Below are positions 63,437-64,000 of a DNA stretch of 64,000 nt, piece by piece (position 1 is the stretch's first letter; each line of letters begins with the position of its first letter). The translations under genes and the position numbers were made by a program. The notes below the pieces were generated by a model. The model was not told the DNA's origin and did not search any database. It saw only the letters and a list, made by a program, of their open reading frames with translations. The DNA comes from Burkholderia sp. S171 (lineage in GTDB: Bacteria > Pseudomonadota > Gammaproteobacteria > Burkholderiales > Burkholderiaceae), in the NCBI RefSeq assembly GCF_009766085.1, contig NZ_LMUF01000001.1, positions 62,001-126,000 on the forward strand, read 5' to 3'.

Positions 63437-64000
63437 TGTCCGCAAAGCCCGGATACAGGGTCATGCCGCCGTCCACGAACAAGGTTGTGCCGACCACATA
63501 GTCGCTGTCGTCGGAGGCCAGCCAGACCGCTGCCCGGCCGATATCCTCGCTTTCGCCAATCCGGCCGTAGGGCACGAGTTCGAGCAGCGCCTTCAACGCC
63601 TCGGGGCTGTCCCACGCCGCCTTGTTGATCGGCGTGCGGATTGCGCCCGGTGCGATCGAATTCACGCGGATCCTATGGGGCGCGACTTCCTGCGCGAGCG
63701 ATTTCATCATCATCTGGATGCCACCCTTCGACGACGCATAGTTGACATGTCCCGCCCAAGGGATGACTTCGTGCACCGAGCTCATGCAGATGATCTTGCC
63801 CAACGCTTTGGACACGGGACGCGGGCCGCGCCGGAGAAATTCGCGCACGGCGCGTTGCGCGGTCAGGAACTGGCCCGTGAGATTCACGTTCATCACGGCG
63901 TTCCAGTCGGCGAGCGTCATGTCGACAAACTTCGCGTCCTTTTGCAAGCCGGAATTCGCGACCACGATGTCCACCGTGCCGAAACGCTTGATCAACGTGT
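63429..64000 (-). CDS. SDR-family oxidoreductase (glucose 1-dehydrogenase-like), partial
   Basis: About the last 190 residues are present; the N-terminal cofactor motif lies outside the window. NSG (the NAG position), MSSVHE with the catalytic serine and YASSK are visible, and the end is VDGGMTLYPGFADNG. It overlaps the GH15 gene by 8 bases, so the two are translated together. A sugar dehydrogenase role acting on glucose released by the GH15 enzyme is possible. Confidence 0.87.
   Translation of the reverse strand, partial: TLIKRFGTVDIVVANSGLQKDAKFVDMTLADWNAVMNVNLTGQFLTAQRAVREFLRRGPRPVSKALGKIICMSSVHEVIPWAGHVNYASSKGGIQMMMKSLAQEVAPHRIRVNSIAPGAIRTPINKAAWDSPEALKALLELVPYGRIGESEDIGRAAVWLASDDSDYVVGTTLFVDGGMTLYPGFADNG

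Overview
The window reads as chromosomal DNA of a Burkholderiaceae bacterium (Paraburkholderia/Caballeronia/Burkholderia type). The basis is the GC-rich coding style, the gene-family mix (Burkholderia-type porin, second IF-1 copy, small H-NS-family protein, NodT/EmrA/EmrB efflux behind a MarR regulator, mmsAB with a LysR regulator) and protein style. This is inference from gene content, not from a search. No rRNA, tRNA, CRISPR array, transposase or integrase was seen. Most of the window is operons for small-molecule uptake and catabolism.

Layout. (1) 1-1073: end of a terminal-oxidase operon (C-terminus of a subunit I-like protein, then a dihaem cytochrome c). (2) 1138-6131: marR-nodT-emrA-emrB efflux operon with three near-identical palindromes, one filling the spacer of an excellent sigma-70 promoter. 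(3) 6362-20932 and on to 21815: a sugar/polyol regulon of undetermined substrate: FGGY kinase, HAD phosphatase, glycerol-dehydrogenase-like enzyme and SDR on the plus strand; porin, RpiR regulator, complete RbsABC-like importer and FAD-linked oxidase on the minus strand; divergent from these, a cupin phosphoglucose-isomerase-like protein, a shikimate-dehydrogenase-like protein, an SDR and a UlaG-like metallo-hydrolase. A TAACGTTA-type motif occurs in both control regions. (4) 21868-25902: DUF3311 plus a sodium:solute symporter (MctP-like), divergent from a Cache-histidine kinase and LuxR-type regulator; two inverted copies of a 13-bp motif lie between them. (5) 26006-27539: IMPase-family protein and a frameshifted TetR gene. 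(6) 27682-38017: a GntR-controlled catabolic island: LLM flavin monooxygenase, aldehyde dehydrogenase, NIPSNAP protein, four-gene PotFGHI-type importer, GntR regulator, DUF1185 protein, alpha/beta hydrolase and an extended flavin reductase, with ATTATGG-n4-CCATAAT operators at the expected places. (7) 38018-44586: small and orphan genes (H-NS family, second LLM protein, PhnD-like protein, fatty acid desaturase, hypothetical proteins). (8) 44739-51673: arylamine N-acetyltransferase/FtsI-like PBP operon, zwf-ROK kinase-HAD operon, second infA. (9) 52335-55382: corA and a bactofilin/coiled-coil/M23 peptidase operon. (10) 55612-59973: LysR divergent from mmsA-mmsB, and a small membrane protein. 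(11) 60091-64000: dihydrolipoyl-dehydrogenase-like flavoprotein, GH15 glucoamylase-like enzyme and an SDR cut by the window end.

The two best candidates for undescribed biology are region 6, a complete uptake plus two-component flavin oxygenation pathway with a readable GntR regulon and no obvious substrate, and region 3, an importer with three or more oxidoreductases, a kinase and a phosphatase whose combination does not match a pathway I can name. Starts were re-chosen from Shine-Dalgarno sequences, overlaps and signal peptides where the longest frame was implausible.
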